The notes below the pieces were generated by a model. It was not told where the DNA came from, ran no database searches, and worked only from the letters and a program-made list of their open reading frames with translations. A stretch of 64,000 bases of DNA. Source: Cymbomonas tetramitiformis. Taxonomy: Eukaryota; Chlorophyta; Pyramimonadophyceae; Pyramimonadales; Pyramimonadaceae. This document shows positions 46,474-57,412 of the stretch, in pieces. Location: positions 1-64,000 of the forward strand of contig LGRX02012738.1 in the NCBI GenBank assembly GCA_001247695.2, given 5' to 3'. Numbering within the stretch: position 1 is the first letter of the stretch; each line of letters starts with the position of its first letter. Both the position numbers and the translations under genes were made by a program.

Positions 46474-47510
46474 TTAAACCCTAGATTCGGTAAAAAAATC
46501 TATTTTTTTAGGGCCTCCCATTGTAAAACTCCCCAACTCCCAAAACTCCCCAACTCCCCAAATGTGTAGAATGTCCAGAAAGGCGGAGTCGGGGAAGAAG
46601 TCCATTGCGCAATTCTGATAATTGAAGTACTGTCCGCACACCACCGCCCGTGGAGCAATCTCCACGCCACAAAGTGTGGAGGCGGTGACGGTGTCGAGCA
46701 AAGCCATGCTCACACACACGAACAGAGCCGGCAGTGCTGCTGCCGTGAGAAGATTTACAATTGACGGCGTCCGGACACCACCAACCCGTGGAGCGGGTGG
46801 CGGTGCGTCCGCATGCAATTCATCGTCGCCCGACTCCGAGTCAGCCACGCTAGTCGAATCATGCGTGGAAGAAATGTACGGAGGCAGGGGGTTGAAGGAT
46901 TGAAGTGAGACCTGCGGCTCGGGCTCGAAGAAGCCCAATTTCACAGACATGCCGTCCATAAAGGACTGCTCGAAGGGGGGCTCGTTGTCGACGAACTGCT
47001 TCGGGAAGATTAGCGCGTTCTCGTCGCTCTCGATTGTCACTTGCTGCTCAGGCTCCAGCACGATGTCCTCGTCGATCACGGCGGGCGCGGCCGAGCCGAA
47101 ATGAACCATGGGAAATGTTGTGGGGCCGATTCAGCACCACCGGCTACCTGCTTCAGCTCACGGAGAGCCGTGCGCGCCTCGTGCACGCGTGTAGCAAGGA
47201 GAGAGGGCGGAAAAGGCTTTAAGCCCGCGTACTGCGCCCGAAGGCCAATGTTGATGTCGTCCGCGAAGGTGAAGGGCTCTCCGTCGTGACGAACAACGGG
47301 TTGATCATGTTGTCCACAAAGTCGAGCGAAGGTGGCGTCGTCCTGAGCGTCGAAGGCGGTCTGGAACGCGGAGACGATCTCGTCGTTCTCGTCGGCAGTC
47401 ACCAAGTCGCACTCCGCGCATGCCATGTCGTCCGTGGGGCAATTCGCGGTGTCGTGGTAGTGTCCAGGAGGACAACGCGCGCACTCAGGGATGAAGGCGG
47501 AGGAGGCCAC
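46474..47510 (-). pseudogene. Gag-like protein of the third element, knuckle and membrane segment
   Basis: The frame 47510-47076 holds a Cys/His cluster (CARCPPGHYHDTANCP). After another shift, 47109-46474 has an acidic region, APRVGGVRTP, and a hydrophobic helix (LLTAAALPALFVCVSMALL) in the same relative place as in A and C. The CGxPPWGF motif is not present. Two frame breaks show that the copy is dead. Confidence 0.6.
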
Positions 47511-47558
47511 GTGGAAGGAGATGTTGTGGGCGGAGTGCTTCTTGTAGTGGTCTTGCCG

Positions 47559-48731
47559 TCAATTCCCGTCGGTCTTGAGCGGGCTCGCGGCGAAGCGGAA
47601 GCTCTTTCGCCCGCCATAGCCTCCAACACGACTGTCGCGGCCATGGAATTTGCCGTCGTCCCTCCTGTTGCGCTCATCCCGCCAACGTGAGGGTGGGAAA
47701 GAGACACCACGCTTACCGTCACGCTGCGGGTGGCGACGGGAGGCATCCACAAAGCCCGAAAGGGGCTCGTCGCTCTTCGTGACGGAGTCCTTGAGCGTCA
47801 CGAGAGCCGAAGTGGCGGCCTCCAATTGCTTCTCGAACTCCATGATGAGGTCCTTCACGTTCACGTCACCAGAGTAAAGCATTGCCGGGGAAGTCGGAGG
47901 TGACGGTTTAGGCTGCTTCCCGCGGCCAACACCGTTCTCGCTCTCCCAAATCTCGAGGATGTGGGCGTAGATGTCCTCGAGGTCGACCTTGGCCAAGTCC
48001 ACGTCGAGCCGAAGCGGTGTGGTGACCTTGTCGTACATGATGGGGTCGAGGGACGCGAGTAGCTGCTTCTTGGCCATCGTGTCGTCGAGCGGACCAGAGG
48101 GCGAGTTGCGGATAGCCGTTAGGCAGGCGTCGAAGTCTTGGATTAACGGATCGGGGTCGAGGTTGGAGGCGAAGTGGATGACACACAACTCTTCGTAGTT
48201 CCCAAGGGGTCGGAGAACTCGAGGAAGTAGCCTTTTCGTGACCTCAAGCAAAGCCCGCTTCCCATCTCGCGGGGAAGCACGCCCAGAAGCGTCCACCCAA
48301 CGCCTTGCGGGTGAGTGCGGTTTCGTTAAAGATGTCAACGTCGTAAAGAGGATGGCGTTATAGACGTTGTTGACCTCCTTGGTGGCATCCGCCAAGTCGA
48401 AGAGGGTGTCGTTGGCGGCGTCCTTCAGCTCAAATGCCGATTGTAAAGATGTCACCAACGACGTCCATAGTACATTGCGGTCCGATTCGTCACCTCGGAA
48501 TGACGCATCCTTGGAGCCAAGAGCGTCTCGAGATGTCCTCTTGATCAAATCCACGTCCCATGATGAATTCTGAACGGCCACGGCACGTGTCCGCTCAGGG
48601 GCCGTCAAATTAGCCGCCGGAGATGCAGGTGTCGGCCGATAGCGCATCCCAACGTCTCGGGAAAAAATCGTGTCAAGCCGGATTCGGTTGTGAGCCCCCA
48701 TGGGAGGCGTAGCGTGCGAAGAAACACTCAT
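47559..48731 (-). pseudogene. Gag-like protein of the third element, N-terminal part
   Basis: The start at 48731 (MSVSSHATPPMG) fits the family start. Motifs shared with A and C are SFRGDESD and DGKRALLEVTKRLL, and the same helical region follows. The frame ends at 47559, just before the zinc-knuckle region, which is in another frame. It is the best-preserved part of this copy. Confidence 0.7.
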
Positions 48732-49311
48732 GATAAAAATCCTATAGGTGGGTACGTCGGGGTAAGGTGGCGATGGCGCGGAGAGGAGGAACTCGCGGAA
48801 ATGGTAATGGCAAAAGCAGTCAAAACTTCCGTAACTGTAAAATCCCGATTGTAGAAGTGCGGAAGTCGAAGTACACGTTGCGCAAGAAGTCCGTGACAAA
48901 GAGTGATCAATTCCAGTCTAAACGAAAATCCCGTGGACATCCAAAAAATCACGTAGGGTACGCTGCAGCGATAAACACAATCACTCCGTAACGACGCGTG
49001 CCTCAACCGCGAGTCCTCATAGCGCAACCATCAAATGGGGCCCCCAACGCCCCACCAAGCGGAGGCGTTTAGCCAATCATGCTACCAAAAGTAGTGGAAG
49101 GTGCCTGGCGCACCATAACCTGTGAGATATATAGCTAAGACTATATATTGGGCTACGGTCAGAATACTTTCACTTTCGGGTTTTTAAGAGTGTAAATAAA
49201 ACATAAGATAGTCTCGGCTTTATGCCGGAAGCCCTAAACCTGTGACACCCGTACTGTACCGAGTACTAGTACAGATAACAGGAAGTGACACACGGTGTGT
49301 CACATCCAGCA

Positions 49312-49974
49312 ACCTGGCCTTATATGCGAAACCAACGCTGCTAGCGCAACTGTATCATAACGTATTGCGTATGACACGCGTATTCGATTCGGGGGTCGCG
49401 CCGTGTCCTACAGTATCGAGTATGACACGGGGCAAGAAAAATCGACGTGACACACACAAATTAAAAACACCCCAGGCGCCTACGGTAGGGCGGGGGCCGA
49501 AGGAGCTCCTTGCTACGGAGGTGCACCGGAGGAATGAAATCTATGCAATGTTAATCCGAATTTGGCGCACTTACCATGGAACCCATATTGTAAAGACTAC
49601 CACGGTATATAGTTGTGACACATTATGCCTGTGGCAACGTTCGCGACTATATATCCCTTCTGTACCTTGGGGAACGAAATTTAACATTACATCTATGGTT
49701 TGTTCGACGGCCACCTAATTTTGATCCCATTTTCTTCCAACTCGGAGACCCTCGGCACGTTCTCCGCATCGCCACCTTATTTCCAAGAATCAAGCTGCCT
49801 TATTGAATAGAGAGGCATGGTAGGAGCACTTCTCCTTCCTTACGGCGAGCAAAACAACTCTATCACTACGAAGCCCTATAGTGTACCTTTGTCAACAAAT
49901 CAACTCTCTATTACTTGCGCAAAGAGAGAAACCATTGTATACAATGTCTATGCCATAGATCCCTCAGCGTGCCC
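49312..49974. other. Spacer between the third gag-only element and SelU
   Basis: It contains TGACACAC / GTGTGTCA motifs similar to the element LTRs. Short frames have no recognisable product. It includes the 3' UTR of SelU. Confidence 0.4.
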
Positions 49975-52900
49975 CTATTCAATTTGCATTGTGCTGAGAG
50001 CCGCCTGCAGACCTTCGTTGCTAAGAGCCAACTTGCTGGTAGCATCCAAAATATACCGCGCATTTGCTGTGTGGTCAGCACCTTCGCATTTGAGACGAAT
50101 CAAGCTGTCATTCTGGTTCCGAGTGGCATGCTTGTCATATAGACGGTCATAGTAATCCAACATCATTTTGACCACAGTGCAGTAGTCCCCACTCTCGATT
50201 GCTGCAACAGCTTTATCGCATCGTTCGCCTCCTAAACGCTTCTTCAAGCTGACGATAGATCTTTTCACACTTTCAGTCCACTCGGCCGTTCCGGCGGCTG
50301 CCTCCTCGCTGCAATACTCTTTCATAAGATGCTCAATTCGGCACTCCGTTGGGATCTGTCACAGGCAAGCCACCGCTCCGACCAAGACGCTGCCATCAAG
50401 ACGCTTCAGATAGAATGCGCCCCCCCCGCTCCGCCCTATCACATGCGAGAATCTATCGCAAGACATCAGGCCCCCTATCCCTGCACGCGACTCGAATAGA
50501 TTCCTTTCTCCTAGCATCATTCCTCGCCAAACTTGCGATTTCGTATGAGATTCCACGAATTTCCTTCAAGTAACGCATTGCATGCCATCAACTCAACGGA
50601 CATCACACCATCGATCACCTTTCTACAGTGCCACCGGAGCACACGTTTACTATGGTGCACTGCGTGCACCGGCACATCCAACAGTTCACAACAGCGCACT
50701 GTCTGCATTGGCATATCCACGCACACAACGGTCGGGCACACCTCCATCATCACCAAGGCTGCTGGCGTGAAGGTGATCATCTTGAACAGAGGGCTGGGCA
50801 CGACGTGGCATGACCCCACGTGCGTGTCCTCGTGCTCAATCCACACCGGTTGCTGTGGATCTGCCCGGTGACATGCCACCGCCAACAAGTTCTCGTAGTG
50901 CTCATTGGTTGGCTGGGGAATGGTGTGCCGCAGCCGACCGAAGGTGCTCCCGCAATGCTGGGCTAGGCCCTCCAGATCAATCATCTGCAGCATCGCCTTC
51001 CCCCGTCTAAAGGTCATGGACATCAGCGCTGGGCAGCTTACCCACTACTTTATCCGGCGTCCGAGAGTGCAGCTGACCGAATTCGCTCACTTCTGCTGGA
51101 GAAGCTGGACAACCGCCACGGATTCCAAGATTCACTGAAGACAGCTGGACACAGCCCCATAATGGAAACCAAAAACCTAAACCCAGCTAGGTCTAGCTCT
51201 GAAGTTTACAAACCCTGGTCACCTGCATCGCACACATGTTACAGCGATGGAGGGGCCACCTACGTGCCCATGGGTGCGTCGCACACGTGTTACAGGGATA
51301 AAGGGGCCACTCGCGCGCCCATGGGTGCATTGCATAGGTGTTACAGCGATGAAGGGGCCACCTGAGCGCCCATGGCCTGCATCTCGTGAAGTACTCGTGT
51401 CTTCCCACTCCCAGTACGCCCTCCCAGTACAAACAGCTGCAGCTTTGAGCCTGCAAATGCCGCATCTCGTCACCCTTTGCACCCCCTCCTCGGTATCACC
51501 CTTGAAGCGCGCCGGGAAGGAGCAGACCTCGGGCGGGAGCAGCTCTCCAGGCGATGACAATGGACTATGAGCATTTGGCTCAAATGAGATGTTTATGGGC
51601 TGCCTAAACCCTCAAAGATTTAGGGCTTAGGGATTCTCGGGTGGCAATCACTTCCATGTGCCTCTCACACGTTAGATCTCGTAAGGTACTGGATAAGGTA
51701 CGTGATAAGGTACTGGATATGGAGTGAGAATAGTCTGCTGGCATTAAAACAAGGTGCACACAAGTTCGAAAGGCAGCATTCCTAAAGGCCCGTCTGAAAT
51801 GTAGGCCCCGAGCCGGAAGAGAGGCAGCGCGGCGAGCACGCGGTGGATCGCCCGCCAGCTGCGCACGCCCGCCACCTCCGACGCGGCGCAATGAACCGGG
51901 CGAGCTGCGCATGCCCGCCAGGTTTAGGCCACTGGATGTGCAGCTGGTTCCATCGGGCGGGGAAAGCTACATGTTGGCGGTGGCGCAGCTTGAGCTTGTT
52001 GTTCGCTACCGGCTGTAAGGCCCGTATCCCGAGCACGCCTGCCACGTGCCCACACCCGAGTGCAGGTTCCCTCTCAGCGCGGCCGAGCACTCGACTGGGC
52101 GGCGTCCGTCGGCCACTGGAGGTGCCAGTGCAGCGCCTCACTCCAGCTCATGGCGCGCCGGTGATTAAACCTCTCTTGTTTGCACTCCTCTCCACCTCCC
52201 GCAATCAAGGGGGCAGCAGAGAGCGCCCCCGGCGACCCTCCTGGCGAGGTAGCAGCTCACCGCACTAAGACCAGCTCCTTCGAGGCCCTCTTCCACCCGG
52301 GCTGCAGCTCCAGAGCGCCTTCCAGACACTTCTCTGCCTCCTCAAAATTTCCCAGAGAGCAGTTCTCGCGGCTTCCATTGAGAAACGCCTGCAAACCGCC
52401 ACTACCCGCCAGGTCAGCGCTGGGAGAGACTTGGAGCTGTGAGGGAGTGTAGGATCGGCGAGGTTGTCACCACCAGCTGCGCCGAGCACCTGGAAGAGGA
52501 TGGGAAGGGGCCCAGAAGGTTTGTGGGAAATCCATCGTTCACAACAAGGCTCTGGCCACCATCACATGGAGGGCGCCATCATATGCAGGTCGGACATACA
52601 CCTTTCCTTATGGAGCGGATAGATACCGTTCCGCTCAGTCCAGGTTGGAAACCCATTCATATTTAACGGAGACCACGAACAACGACAACCTACTGGCCTA
52701 AAATAATCCAACCACAGGGTACCAAAACCATCGTGCTCACAGGTAGCCACTGCAAAAACAGTGTGAAGTGAGTGTAAGGAAGCCTCGTTGTGGACATGCG
52801 CAATCAGGGGCGCCTCCCATAATCCCAAGAAGCCGGGTCCATGCAGGGTCAGGCAAATCTCGGCAGGGAGCTGGACTTTGGGATGTCAGGAGCGGCCGGG

Positions 52901-55645
52901 CGTTGGAGTAAAGGTTTACTCAGTCGGACTGTGTGGACCATGCACTTGATGGGCTGTGCCTTGCGATACCTAAGGAGATCGGTCGCTAACGCCCGTATTG
53001 GGCATGCTCGTAATCAGTAGCCGTCTGGCAGTATCTATAATTTGCAGTTCCCGAGTCCGAAATTCATCAAGTGTATCTTGAAGTTACTCGAGGACATGGC
53101 TGCGTATCATCATATTCATAGAAACCGTTTCACAGCCAGCCTACCACTGCTGCTGAGCCGCAATCGATAGGGTACACAACACACTCGCTAACTATCGCGG
53201 GAGTGAAAGAGGCAGACCGTGAGTCGTTGGATTGGAGTAATGCGAAAGTCCGTCCATACACGCTGGAAGTCCGCCAGGGCGCGTTCGTGCTCGCCGAGCT
53301 GTGCCAGGCACTGTCCGCGCCTGTTGTGGCATGCCCCGGGCTGAGGATGCCCCGATTCTGCACAGAGCCGCGAGCAGCCAGAGCCTCCGGTCAGCCGGGT
53401 GTGACAGGCGCCCTTGTGAGAGCGCAACAGAATTGTTATCTAAGGTGGCATTCCAAGTGGCGCCAGTGAAATATCCGATCTGAGGCCGGCGCAATCTGAG
53501 CGACAAAGGAGCCCGCTTTTTTGGTCAGAGAAGGGGAGCGTCAGGTCACCTATGGCGGCGGTGAAGCAGTCTGCAGCCTTCTGCCAGTCCTCATCGCCAA
53601 GACAACTCTCGCCAGCGAGGTATTCCTGCCATGCCATATGGCGCCCTACACCACTCACGTCTCACCGCCGAGGTGCTCCGCCCACGCCCATGTGGCGCCC
53701 CACACAGCTTATGTCTCACCACCAAAGGCATCCACCCGTGCCGTGTGGCGCCCCACACAGCCCGCCTCGTACCGCCGCTCACCTCTCACTGCCGAGGTCT
53801 TCTATCCACACCAGGAGGCCCCTAACATCCTCATGTCTCACCGCTGACATATTCCACCCACGTGGCACCCTGAACTACTCACCTCTCATCCCGATATTAT
53901 CCACCCACGCCAAGTGGCGCCCCACACAGCCCGCCTCGTACCGCCGAGGTGTTCCAACCAAGCCGTGCGGTGCCCCAGAAAACTCGACTATCACCGCCGA
54001 AGTCTTCCTGCCACTTCATGTGTCGCCCGACACAGCTTGCCTATCACTGCTGAGGTATTCTACCATGTGGCGCTCCACACCGCTCTCCTCTCACCGCCGA
54101 GGTCTTCCAACCATGCCAGGTGGCGCCCCACATTCCTCATTTCTCACCGTTGAGATATTCCTGCCTGCCACGCCATGTGGCGCCCGACACGGCTCACCTC
54201 TCACCGCCGAAGTGTTCTTCCCACCCCGTTTCACACGTTTCACAGTTTGCCTCTTATCGCAGAGGTCTTCCACCCACGCCAGGTGGCACCTAACACATCT
54301 CATATCTCACCGCCGACACATTACTACCGCAGCACCTATGTGGCGCCCTATACAGCTCACCTTTCAACGCTGTGGCACTCATGCCATCCCCAGCAAAGCT
54401 GCTAGCAGCTTCAGGTCGCAGCCACGCACCACGCTCGAACAGTAGACTGAGCAGACTTGGGGCACAGCCGTCTCGGACGATGGACTGAACAAACTTCGGG
54501 CGAGGCGCCATGTCGATACTGTGCTCACAGCCGTCTCGGACGATGGACTGAACAGACTTCGGGCGAGGCGCCATGTCGATACTGTGCTCACAGCCGTCTC
54601 GGACGATGGACTGAACAGACTTCGGGCGAGGCGCCCATGTCGATACTGTGCTCACAGCCGTCTCGACGATGGACTGAACAGACTTCGGGCGAGGCGCCAT
54701 GTCGATACTGTGCTCACAGCCGTCTCGGACGATGGACTGAACAGACTTCGGCGAGGCGCCATGTCGATACTGTGCTCACAGCCGTCTCGGACGATGAACT
54801 GAACAGACTTCGGGCGAGGCGCCATGCCGATACTGTGCTCACCGCCGTCTCGGACGATGGACTGAACAGACTTCGGGCGAGGCGCCATGTCGAGACTGTG
54901 CTGACAGGAAATGCATAGTTTTCGTAAGACACCATAGCTTAGTTAGGTTTGCATGAGGAGCCTGTTCGGAGGGCAGGGGCTCCTGGGCAAGGAGGAAGAA
55001 AGGCTGGCGCGTTTGGCGCGCGGAACGTAGGCTTCACACGCTGGAAATAAGGTGTTCGGATAGAGGTAAGGGGGCCCATGGGTGAGAAGATCGGCCCGGC
55101 TATGAAGCGAGTGGCCCCCCCTGGGCGCGGCTCACCTGGATTGCCTTGGGGGTTGTCTTGGTCCCATCATCGTGCCCAGCGCCGTTGGCCTCCCCGAGGT
55201 GTGCCTTGATCATCTTGCTCGAGTTGTCTGGCTTTGGTATCTCGGCGCCACTCCACTTACCCGCGGCAGTGCTTGGTTGTCCCACGACAGTGTTCAGCAC
55301 CCACTTCCTGAATCCCTTATACCCGCCTTCAAGTGTGTAACACTTGAAGGAGCAGAGAGACAGGAGCCACGCGACTGAAGACGAGCGCATGCCGCCGCGC
55401 CAACAATACACGAGGCAGGGCTCTCCATCTGGCTGCAGGCCGTGTGCCTCCACGAAATCGACATAGCTCCGCAGCTTCGGCCCGACGACGTCGAGCCCGG
55501 CCTTGATCGCCTCCAGGCGGCCCTGCTTGCAGTACAGCGTGCCGACGTCCGCGCGCTGCTCGTTCGAGAAAAGCGGAACGTTGAAAGCGCCCGGAAAGTG
55601 GCCCTGAGCATATTCTGCCGGGCTACGCACGTCGATTATCAGGTG
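49975..55645 (-). CDS. selU: tRNA 2-selenouridine synthase (SelU/MnmH), spliced
   Basis: Four exons join in frame: 55645-55261, 51450-51362, 50984-50742, 50355-49975. The first encodes the rhodanese domain with the catalytic-loop sequence LVYCWRGGMRSSSVAWLL. The second has a P-loop, VLGGRTGSGKT; the third has DLEGLAQHCGSTFGRL and PVWIEHEDTHVG; the fourth has LGGERCDKAVAAIESGDY and MLLDYYDR-like text. This is the full SelU order. The enzyme replaces sulfur by selenium in 2-thiouridine at the tRNA wobble position. Donors and acceptors are GT-AG (GTAAGT at 55260). The N-terminus is unresolved: a frame at 55758 (MLLEQVCVATHVAN) could be exon 1, with a 43-bp intron. Confidence 0.88.
51229..51381 (-). 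repeat. 51-bp minisatellite at the donor of SelU exon 2
   Basis: There are three units of 51 bp. The unit at the exon contains the genuine donor CTCAG|GTGGCCCC, and the other two contain CGAGTGGCCCC and GTAG|GTGGCCCC at the same place. The array extends from the junction into the intron. Confidence 0.85.
51451..52256. other. SelU intron segment between the TPR exons and the P-loop exon
   Basis: This segment is noncoding on the model given. A short plus-strand frame near 51925-52017 (RPLDVQLVPSGGESYMLAVA) looks protein-like but has no supporting context. Confidence 0.4.
52257..53625 (-). CDS. TPR-coding exons inside the SelU intron
   Basis: Three exons (53625-53550, 53357-53260, 52388-52257) join in frame to a stop and encode TPR-like helices: WQKAADCFTAAI; RRGQCLAQLGEHERALADFQ; NFEEAEKCLEGALELQPGWKRA. 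They lie in the 3.8-kb intron between SelU exons 1 and 2, on the same strand. The first has phase 0 at its acceptor, and a second donor of SelU exon 1 (55136, CAG|GTGAGC) is also phase 0. They may form a rhodanese-TPR alternative product, or a separate nested gene whose start I have not found. Confidence 0.6.
53626..54400 (-). repeat. Degenerate 55-58 bp minisatellite at the acceptor of the first TPR exon
   Basis: On the coding strand the units read ...TGGCAGGCAG|GAATATCTCAACGGTGAGA..., very close to the genuine junction GGCATGGCAG|GAATACCTCGCTGGCGAGAG. Many units therefore contain a copy of the acceptor, about 13-20 bp of exon and a GGTGAG donor-like site. Open frames on the plus strand here are products of the repeat. 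Confidence 0.8.
54430..54915 (-). repeat. 63-bp minisatellite in the SelU intron
   Basis: Seven to eight units with a 63-bp period (for example 54531 to 54594), built on CCGTCTCGGACGATGGACTG and TTCGGGCGAGGCGCCATG. It adjoins the 55-58 bp array but has a different unit. Both strands give long open frames because 63 is a multiple of three. Confidence 0.9.
55136..55260 (-). CDS. Alternative 3' extension of SelU exon 1
   Basis: Beyond the GTAAGT donor at 55260 the reading frame stays open for about 42 codons to a second good donor, CAG|GTGAGC, at 55136. Use of the first donor (phase 1) fits the P-loop exon. Use of the second (phase 0) fits the TPR exons. The extension is polar and contains no motif. 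Confidence 0.45.
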
Positions 55646-55759
55646 CTGCACGGCGACGCCCACCGACGGCAGTCAGCGGCGCAACTACGCGGCGGCTGTC
55701 GAGAACGTGGAAGACCGGGTTCGCGACGTGTGTAGCAACGCAGACTTGCTCCAGCAACA

Positions 55760-57412
55760 TGGTGCACGAATATCGTCGCATATTAAGTGGGTGAATAAAA
55801 AAAACTTTTCGGGTCATTCCCGACACGTTCATAATGAGGTGCGAATCACACGACTAAAAGAGAGCGAACTACACGACTAAATGCGCCCTGTAGACTTTGC
55901 CGAAAGTTTCGCTGTGTGTAGGGTTCCGTAGATTTCGCCTTATGTAGGACGCGCGCACGACACTTCCGATTGAACTGCGACTGACTATGATTGACTATGA
56001 TTGCAGATGGCTGTGTCAATTACCTATGCAGGCGACAGGGAGCGGCGTTTTACAGACTCTGCGCAAACTTTTGTGAACGGTGATGCTTGGGCGCTCGAGC
56101 CAAAGGATTGAAAGCAGCACATGCTCGAAGAAAATTTAAATCTTGTTTTTCACGCATTCAAGATATTCATCGAGCCAAATGTAGCTTTTGAAACAAAAAC
56201 TTGAGTGCATCCTATACACAGTTGAAACTGAAAAGTTACAGGTAAGCTCACTTTAGGATTGAAGGAGTTAAGATCGCTTGGGGATGAGGATTTCGGCTTT
56301 AAATTTTCATCTCGTAACGCATCTCCAGAAGTATATGCAAGCTGGAGGAACGAATCAATGTCGAGCCGTGTGGCACCACCACAGTTTGCCTTTCCGCCTG
56401 TCAGATCAGGGAAGGGATCCGCTCCGAACGGCGTACCCATCCTGAATCTCCCACAACGTGTGCTGTCAACCTTGATGTGGTTACTTTCTATCGTCGAATT
56501 CCTGCTTTCACATCAGAAACTCGTGCGTGTTAACGGAATTTTCTGTTCATATAGCGGAAGTATTTAGGTCTTCGTCCAGCCAAGTGTTGAGCACAGCAAG
56601 TTTCGCATCTTGTTTCCTCCCCGCCCGCCCGCCCGCCCGCCCGCCCACTCCCAACGCAAATCCCAACGTGCATCGGATCGCCCTCCCCGTCCCGGTCCGG
56701 CTGTCCGGCTCCCCTCCCCTCCCGGCTCGCCTGAAGCCTGAACGATGAACGCCTGAACCCATCGCATGAGATGCAGCGATGGCCTGGCGATGGCCCGTTT
56801 GACACGATCGACGATGTAGCTTTGTAGGCGTATGACTGTGTCACCCATCGCATCGCATGCCATGTCTATTGTCTTGTTTCGATCTTGCATCTTCATCTCA
56901 CATCTTGATCTAGAAGTGAGAACTCTGAACTGACAACTGAGACATCTCGATCTTCGATCTTGCTTCTTCTGAAGATCATAGATCTGAACGCTGCGGACGT
57001 GGCTATCTCGAGATACGTGCGTAGTACGTGTCATGACTCTGTCACGGTGCGCTGAAAAATACGCGAACTGCGCTATTAAATTATCTTAATGTATTAAAAA
57101 AAAAAAGGTATTGTATCGGCATCAGATGAAGGATCAAGTATGCATACTACTACAGACTGTGTCACTATGTACTGACCTACTGATGAATTCAAGAATTGTT
57201 CAACTGTTGCACACCGCGTGCATTCAACAGTTTTTTCGGCGCCACTGGGAGCATCTACCCCTGCGATCTCCTGATTTCTAACACGCCCTGGGAACGGGCT
57301 GCTTGCTGCTGCATTTAGGCCGCAGAAAATAGGCATTTCCTACTTGTTTTAGAGGGGACTTTTCCCGTTTCAGTTTCTTCTCGCGAGGAGCTCCTTTTGC
57401 TGCCCGGTTACC
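55760..57412. other. Divergent intergenic region between SelU and U2AF35
   Basis: The two genes point away from each other, so promoters of both should lie here. A CCCG/GCCC simple repeat occurs at 56619-56646. A 96-aa minus-strand frame at 56440-56150 is listed separately. I see no clear TATA box. Confidence 0.5.
56150..56440 (-). CDS. Hypothetical 96-aa frame
   Basis: The product begins MGTPFGADPFPDLTGGKANC and has SPSDLNSFNPK followed by a possible GTGAGC donor. It does not resemble a known family. Its composition is less biased than the surrounding shadow frames, so it may be an exon, but support is weak. Confidence 0.25.
   Translation of the reverse strand: MGTPFGADPFPDLTGGKANCGGATRLDIDSFLQLAYTSGDALRDENLKPKSSSPSDLNSFNPKVSLPVTFQFQLCIGCTQVFVSKATFGSMNILNA

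Larger units (their letters stand above)
46474..49311 (-). mobile_element. Third gag-only LTR element, 5' LTR present, decayed
   Basis: A 191-bp LTR-like sequence (49311-49121 on the minus strand) begins TGCTGGATGTG, ends CTCACA, and is followed by GGTTATGGTGCGCC, matching the position and start of the primer-site region in A and C. The Gag-like gene follows. I cannot find a matching 3' LTR below 46474, so the copy is probably truncated. Confidence 0.65.

Noticed and set aside
49242..49718. 158-aa plus-strand frame
   Set aside because: It starts within the LTR of the third gag-only element and has no protein-like motif.
53552..54915. Long plus- and minus-strand frames over the 55-63 bp arrays
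   Set aside because: They are translations of minisatellite units with no start context or domain, and both strands are equally open.
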